This document shows positions 6,316-8,794 of a DNA stretch of 8,794 bases, one piece after another. The DNA comes from Actinomycetota bacterium (GTDB lineage Bacteria > Actinomycetota > Thermoleophilia > UBA2241). Where the stretch lies: the NCBI GenBank assembly GCA_003164655.1, contig PLTW01000068.1, positions 186 through 8,979 of the forward strand, in the 5' to 3' direction. Position 1 is the first letter of the stretch. Every line of letters starts with the position of its first letter. Position numbers and translations under genes: made by a program. Under the pieces are notes generated by a model. That model searched no databases, was not told where the DNA came from, and saw only the letters and a list, made by a program, of their open reading frames with translations.

Positions 6316-6986
6316 CACGCGGCAGTGTGTCTCTGCGCGGCCAGCAGCTCCTCGACCACGGCGATGAGCCCCGCCCCGGCCGCCGGCTTCTGGAGGAACG
6401 CGCTTGCTCCGGCCGCCAGCGCCCGCTTGCGGATGTCGAAGACACTGAACATGAGCACCGGGATGTCCGCCGTCTTCGGGTTGGCCTTGAGCGCCTCGCA
6501 GACCATGAGCCCGTCGGCGCCGGGCAGGACGAGGTCGACGATCACCAGATCGGGGTGGATGGCTTCCGCGTCGCGCAGCACGTGGAGGCCGTCATGGACG
6601 ATTCGCATGGCGTAGCCCCTGTCGCCGAGGAAGAGTTCCTGCACGCCGACGATCATGGGGTCGCGCGTCGCGAAGAGGATCAACCCCGCCTCCCGCGCGG
6701 GCTCGGCGATCGTCTCGTGGGGGGCCTTGTCGAGTTCGAGCGCGAGCAGGCGGTGGGCGGCCCGGGCCTGCAGCCCCGAATCGATTCTGGCCTTGATCCA
6801 GCTCAGCCGCTCGATGTCGGTGTCGCTGTAGAGACGATGGCCGCCCTCGGTGCGCACGGGCTCGACCAGCCTGTAGGTCTTCTCCCAGAACCGCAGAGTG
6901 GTCACGGGGATCTCGGTGAGGTCGCTGACGGTGGCGATCGAGTACTTGCCGACCTCCGACTCACCGTTGTTCGTGACGTTGTTCAT
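6315..6986 (-). CDS. MerR-type DNA-binding domain fused to a response-regulator receiver
   Basis: The protein is 223 residues. Residues 15-83 are a MerR-family winged helix (YSIATVSDLTEIPVTTLRFW, then a wing with TEGGHRLYSDTDIERL at 46-61), closest in style to the CarA/CarH-like branch. Residues about 101-220 are a CheY-like receiver with the phosphoacceptor aspartate D151 in VIVDLVLPGADG, the switch Ser S181 and the conserved K200-P201. The acidic pair expected at the end of the first strand is replaced by T107-R108 (LILFATRDP), so Mg2+-dependent phosphorylation may be weakened or lost. This layout is the reverse of ordinary response regulators, whose receiver is N-terminal. GGGGAGG (6990-6996) lies three bases before the ATG, rather close but strong. 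It is the first gene of an operon with the KaiC-like ATPase and is divergent from the secreted-protein gene at 7230. It is a likely DNA-binding output or autoregulator; the target is unknown. Confidence 0.88.
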   Translation of the reverse strand: MNNVTNNGESEVGKYSIATVSDLTEIPVTTLRFWEKTYRLVEPVRTEGGHRLYSDTDIERLSWIKARIDSGLQARAAHRLLALELDKAPHETIAEPAREAGLILFATRDPMIVGVQELFLGDRGYAMRIVHDGLHVLRDAEAIHPDLVIVDLVLPGADGLMVCEALKANPKTADIPVLMFSVFDIRKRALAAGASAFLQKPAAGAGLIAVVEELLAAQRHTAA

Positions 6987-7041
6987 GATCCTCCCCTAAC
7001 TCGATAGCGTCCGCGAGTTCCGCTACGCCTGAGCACCAATA

Positions 7042-7076
7042 CACTTCGACCAAACCGATATATTACTAAAGTTCTA
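7042..7076 (+). repeat. AT-rich intergenic repeat, copy A
   Basis: This 35-base segment begins CACTTCGACCAAACCGA and ends CTAAAGTTCTA. It matches copy B (7091-7125) at 31 of 35 positions and copy C (8488-8522) at 29 of 35. Its right side lacks the GTCAAG extension shared by B and C. It lies about 55-90 bases upstream of the MerR-receiver start and overlaps the candidate promoter of that operon. Confidence 0.9.
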
Positions 7077-7085
7077 CGTATACAA
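7057..7085 (-). promoter_or_regulatory. Candidate promoter of the MerR-receiver/KaiC-like operon
   Basis: On the minus strand TTGTAT (7085-7080) and TATATC (7062-7057) are 17 bases apart. Transcription would start near 7050, about 64 bases before the ATG. The -10 and most of the spacer lie inside repeat A, so a protein bound at that repeat would affect this promoter. Assigned by eye in AT-rich DNA, where chance matches are common. Confidence 0.35.
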
Positions 7086-7090
7086 CAGCG

Positions 7091-7131
7091 CACTTCGACT
7101 AAACGGATAGATTGCTAAAGTTCTAGTCAAG
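7091..7131 (+). repeat. AT-rich intergenic repeat, copy B, with inverted-repeat ends
   Basis: This copy lies 49 bases downstream of copy A. It begins CACTTCGACTAAACGG and ends GTTCTAGTCAAG. Its flanks form an inverted repeat: CGCACTTCGACTA (7089-7101) against TAGTCAAGTGCG (7124-7135), 12 pairs with one unpaired C (7096) around a 22-base centre. It lies about 100 bases before the secreted-protein start at 7230. It could be an operator for a dimeric regulator, a structured RNA leader or a small mobile repeat. Confidence 0.9.
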
Positions 7132-7149
7132 TGCGACCGAAGTTAGTAT
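7121..7149 (+). promoter_or_regulatory. Candidate promoter of the secreted beta-protein gene at 7230
   Basis: TTCTAG (7121-7126, weak) and TAGTAT (7144-7149) are 17 bases apart, with a start near 7156. The -35 falls in the right arm of repeat B. Two AAGTTAG words at 7140-7146 and 7156-7162 flank the expected start and resemble the complement of the repeat's left end. A weak call by eye. Confidence 0.3.
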
Positions 7150-7229
7150 AGATGTAAGTTAGACTAAAGCTCGCTCCAGCGTTTGGCAGAGACCTGGCGC
7201 CCAGCGAGACAAAGGAGCTCTGAGTCCAG

Positions 7230-7844
7230 ATGACCAGATTAAGAGCATCGAGAATGGTCGCCAAGGCGACTATCGCTCTGCTCCTTCTGGGCTCTATGTT
7301 TCTTGCCGTTGCGATAACGAACCCCGTTACGGCCTGGGCGGGCTCGTCAACCAGCGTGACTGTCGGTGCGCTGCGCACGATCACGGTCACCGGCGACATC
7401 GCCGGTCTGTCCGTTGCGGTCGGCGCTTCGGGTGGGGCCGGCACCGCCAGTCGGGCGGTCACTCTCTCCGTACTCAGCAATGCGGCCGACGGCTACACCT
7501 TGTCGACCTGGGACCGCGGCCTGCGCGACACGGACGATCCGTCTTTGGCGATCTCGCCGGTGAGCTGCGGCTCGCAGGTCGGAGTCGGCTTCCCGGCGGT
7601 CGGCTTTGGCTTCGCAGCCGCCCTGCGCGATGGTGGCCGCGACGGCGCCGCGCTCGCCAACGGCCTCGCTGCTGGCCAGTACGTCGGCTACACGACCTCT
7701 CCCTCGGCGGTCTTCACGACCTCCGCGCCCACCGGCGACAGTCCTGACGAACTCACCCTGACCGACCGCGTGGCCTTGGACTCGTCGGTGCGGCCTGGTC
7801 TCTACACCGACGTCGTCGCCATCGTGGTCACCCCCAACTACTGA
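7230..7844 (+). CDS. Small secreted beta-rich protein of unknown function
   Basis: The protein is 204 residues. Residues 1-37 form a signal peptide: basic start MTRLRASRMVAK, a hydrophobic core at about 11-30, and cleavage after AWA (37). The mature part is rich in Ser, Thr, Val and Gly with alternating strand patterns (ITVTGDIAGLSVAV, VTLSVLSNAADGYTLS) and ends DRVALDSSVRPGLYTDVVAIVVTPNY, reminiscent of secreted beta-sandwich proteins of the spore coat U or WxL-like kind. That resemblance is weak and no family is claimed. It has one cysteine (113). The ATG at 7230 is preceded by AAAGGAG (7211-7217) with a long 12-base spacing; a later ATG at 7254 is possible. The gene is divergent from the MerR-receiver operon, with repeats A and B between. 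A related 3' fragment recurs at 8379-8480. Confidence 0.75.
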   Translation: MTRLRASRMVAKATIALLLLGSMFLAVAITNPVTAWAGSSTSVTVGALRTITVTGDIAGLSVAVGASGGAGTASRAVTLSVLSNAADGYTLSTWDRGLRDTDDPSLAISPVSCGSQVGVGFPAVGFGFAAALRDGGRDGAALANGLAAGQYVGYTTSPSAVFTTSAPTGDSPDELTLTDRVALDSSVRPGLYTDVVAIVVTPNY

Positions 7845-7860
7845 CCTGAACGCCTACCGC

Positions 7861-7882
7861 GTCTCCGCCGCTCGGCGGAGGC
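7861..7882 (+). terminator. GC hairpin between the two secreted-protein genes
   Basis: CTCCGCC-GCTC-GGCGGAG (7863-7880) is a perfect seven-pair stem with a four-base loop, extended by weaker outer pairs. It lies 16 bases after the stop of the upstream gene and has no T tract. It could be a terminator, attenuator or mRNA-stabilising hairpin. A degraded copy occurs at 8292-8311. Confidence 0.5.
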
Positions 7883-7891
7883 CTTAGCACG

Positions 7892-7909
7892 GACAGGAGG
7901 ACACGATGA
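7892..7909 (+). repeat. Duplicated ribosome-binding/start segment, copy 1
   Basis: GACAGGAGGACACGATGA is present exactly here and at 8317-8334. Here it supplies the AGGAGG Shine-Dalgarno and the ATG (7906) of the second secreted-protein gene. With the preceding hairpin it forms a unit of about 47 bases that recurs in degraded form downstream. Confidence 0.9.
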
Positions 7910-8334
7910 AGCGCACACTCGTCGTCTTGGCGGTGCTGATCGCGGCGCTGGCGATAGCGCCGAGCGCCCAGGCACACCCGGATTACCGCCCCTGGAAGCA
8001 GGCCATGTTCGGCTGGCTCGACAACTACGAGGCCACGATCTGGGCCGCCAACCTGCACGCCGCCGTGGCCAACGGCACCTTCAGCGAGAGCCTCGTCGTC
8101 ATGGAGTCGCCGCCAGTGGGACAGAACCAGAACTCCGACCGCAACGTCTGGGACTGGCAGACACGCGACTTCGCCATGTTCATCACGGCGACCTCACCGC
8201 CCTATGTCTGCGACGAAGAGTTCACGCTGGAACTGCGTGCCATCCTGCGGCCGTACCTGCCCGTCGAGGGCACACCGATCCACGCTTCCCACCTCCGCCG
8301 CCTGCTGGAGGTTCACGACAGGAGGACACGATGA
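7906..8334 (+). CDS. Small secreted protein of unknown function
   Basis: The protein is 142 residues. MKRTLVVLAVLIAALAIAPSAQA is a textbook signal peptide with likely cleavage after residue 23. The mature part is rich in tryptophan (W30, W37, W46, W82, W84), has one cysteine (C102), and I recognise no family. AGGAGG (7895-7900) with a five-base spacing fixes the ATG at 7906. It probably shares a transcript with the gene at 7230, 61 bases upstream, unless the intervening hairpin terminates. The last 14 or so residues (LRRLLEVHDRRTR) are encoded by a degraded copy of the gene's own leader, so the original C-terminus may have been replaced. The stop overlaps the next start as ATGA (8331-8334). 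Confidence 0.75.
   Translation: MKRTLVVLAVLIAALAIAPSAQAHPDYRPWKQAMFGWLDNYEATIWAANLHAAVANGTFSESLVVMESPPVGQNQNSDRNVWDWQTRDFAMFITATSPPYVCDEEFTLELRAILRPYLPVEGTPIHASHLRRLLEVHDRRTR
8317..8334 (+). repeat. Duplicated ribosome-binding/start segment, copy 2
   Basis: Exact 18-base copy of 7892-7909. Here it encodes the last residues of the upstream secreted protein and also provides AGGAGG and an ATG (8331) for the short reading frame that follows. Confidence 0.9.
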
Positions 8335-8489
8335 CCACCCAGACCTGCAGGCCCGAGATCCTGGCGGAGCGCCAGGAAACCTCTACCTCGGCGATCCTCA
8401 CCACCGCCGGGCCAACCGGCAACACGGCCGGTGCACTCACCCTGACCAACCGCGTGGCCGTGGACTCGTCGGTGCGGCCTCGTCGCTAA
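8331..8489 (+). pseudogene. Remnant of a paralogue of the 7230 secreted protein
   Basis: A 52-residue frame starts at the ATG at 8331, with a good AGGAGG five bases before it. Bases 8379-8480 align without gaps to 7695-7796 at a constant offset of 684 and in the same frame, about 85 of 102 identical, with 44 of 46 over the last part. The shared residues include LTLTxRVAxDSSVRP. The reading frame then ends at TAA (8487-8489), exactly where repeat C begins, so the final GLYTDVVAIVVTPNY part of the paralogue is missing. No signal peptide is present. It is best seen as a fusion of a duplicated start segment to a truncated paralogue, probably non-functional though it could be translated. Confidence 0.7.
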
Positions 8490-8528
8490 CTTCGACCAAA
8501 CCGACACAATAATAAAGTTATAGTCAAG
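8488..8528 (+). repeat. AT-rich intergenic repeat, copy C, with inverted-repeat ends
   Basis: This is the third copy of the 7042/7091 repeat, about 1.4 kb from the others. It begins AACTTCGACCAAACCGA and ends AAAGTTATAGTCAAG. Its ends TAACTTCGACCA (8487-8498) and TAGTCAAGTTA (8521-8531) are inverted with one unpaired C, as in copy B. The outermost bases differ from copy B yet still pair (TA/TA here, CGC/GCG in B). It starts at the truncation point of the 8331 remnant and lies about 85-125 bases before the short frame at 8612. Confidence 0.88.
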
Positions 8529-8611
8529 TTATCCTCTAGTTTGCCGATACCTCTTGTTGTCAGGATCCACCGACAGGTCGCGACGCAGGTGTCGCAACTT
8601 GGGAGCCAGTC

Positions 8612-8710
8612 ATGAACCTCAAGGCAGGCGAAGGCAAGGGACGCATCGCACTCTTCGGCGTCGTCGCCGGTGCCGTGCCGCAGACGAGCCCGGGGCTGCA
8701 TCAGCAATGA
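8612..8710 (+). CDS. Short reading frame, 32 residues, possible remnant
   Basis: An ATG at 8612 has GGGAG (8601-8605) six bases upstream. The product starts MNLKAGEGKGRIALFGVVAGAV, like the basic and hydrophobic opening of a signal peptide, but ends after 32 residues with no mature domain. Its TGA overlaps the next ATG (ATGA, 8707-8710). It may be a broken secreted-protein gene or a small leader peptide; no family is recognised. Confidence 0.3.
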   Translation: MNLKAGEGKGRIALFGVVAGAVPQTSPGLHQQ

Positions 8711-8794
8711 ACCTCTTATCGGCGACCAGGGCACGTCCCGCTGGCAGCAACACGGATTCGCCTGGGCGCGAGCTCTACGAGAGCCTCCCGGTGC
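8707..8794 (+). CDS. Possible gene start running off the right edge
   Basis: The ATG at 8707 overlaps the stop of the preceding short frame (ATGA) and stays open for 29 codons to the end of the window (MNLLSATRARPAG..., then ELYESLPV). There is no clear Shine-Dalgarno; coupling to the upstream frame would be needed. Too short to identify. Confidence 0.25.
   Translation, partial: MNLLSATRARPAGSNTDSPGRELYESLPV

Noticed and set aside
4738..6615. Plus-strand open frames opposite the KaiC-like and MerR-receiver genes
   Set aside because: They lie over recognised minus-strand domains and show no family motifs or convincing ribosome sites.
7042..7131. Repeats A and B as a short CRISPR array
   Set aside because: Only two adjacent copies with four differences, a 14-base gap too short for a spacer, and no cas genes; copy C is isolated 1.4 kb away.
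7158..8489. Integron attC-like sites (GTTAGAC at 7158, GCTAAC at 8484-8489) with gene cassettes
   Set aside because: GTTAGAC fits the core pattern, but no properly paired inverse core is found, the other repeat ends do not fit, and no integrase is present.
8513..8549. WhiG/FliA-type promoter from TAAAGTT (8513) and GCCGATA (8543)
   Set aside because: The spacing is 26 bases between TAAA and GCCGATA; the consensus needs about 15.

Overview
The window is high-GC bacterial chromosome. The rplM-rpsI-glmM order is typical of Actinobacteria. GTG starts, TTGnnn-N17-TAnnAT promoters, delta-60 repeat proteins and an orphan KaiC-like ATPase would fit a deep actinobacterial lineage such as Thermoleophilia. 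The phylum is a reasonable inference; the class is a guess from style and was not tested.

Layout. Positions 1-414 are the 3' end of a SAM hydroxide adenosyltransferase (DUF62) gene. A promoter inside its last codons drives rplM (455-889) and rpsI (895-1287). A secreted seven-repeat delta-60 protein gene (1441-3177), with its own promoter and a start interrupted by an in-frame TAA, sits between rpsI and glmM. glmM (3318-4664) also has its own promoter. On the minus strand, converging on glmM, is a two-gene operon read 6986 to 4876. It encodes a MerR-type DNA-binding domain fused to a response-regulator receiver, followed through a TGATG overlap by a two-domain KaiC-like ATPase. Divergent from it, across an AT-rich 243-base gap, is a plus-strand set of small secreted-protein genes (7230-7844, 7906-8334) and gene remnants (8331-8489, 8612-8710, 8707 to the edge).

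The left two thirds is housekeeping apart from the inserted delta-60 gene. The right third is accessory in character. It holds three copies of a roughly 35-41 base AT-rich repeat (7042, 7091, 8488), two of which have inverted-repeat ends that differ in base but keep pairing. It also has a duplicated leader/ribosome-binding segment and a duplicated 3' gene fragment. The most interesting hypothesis is that the MerR-receiver protein, coupled to the KaiC-like ATPase, binds these repeats and controls itself and the divergent secreted proteins. The gene layout, repeats and motif changes are visible in the sequence; the regulatory link is inference.
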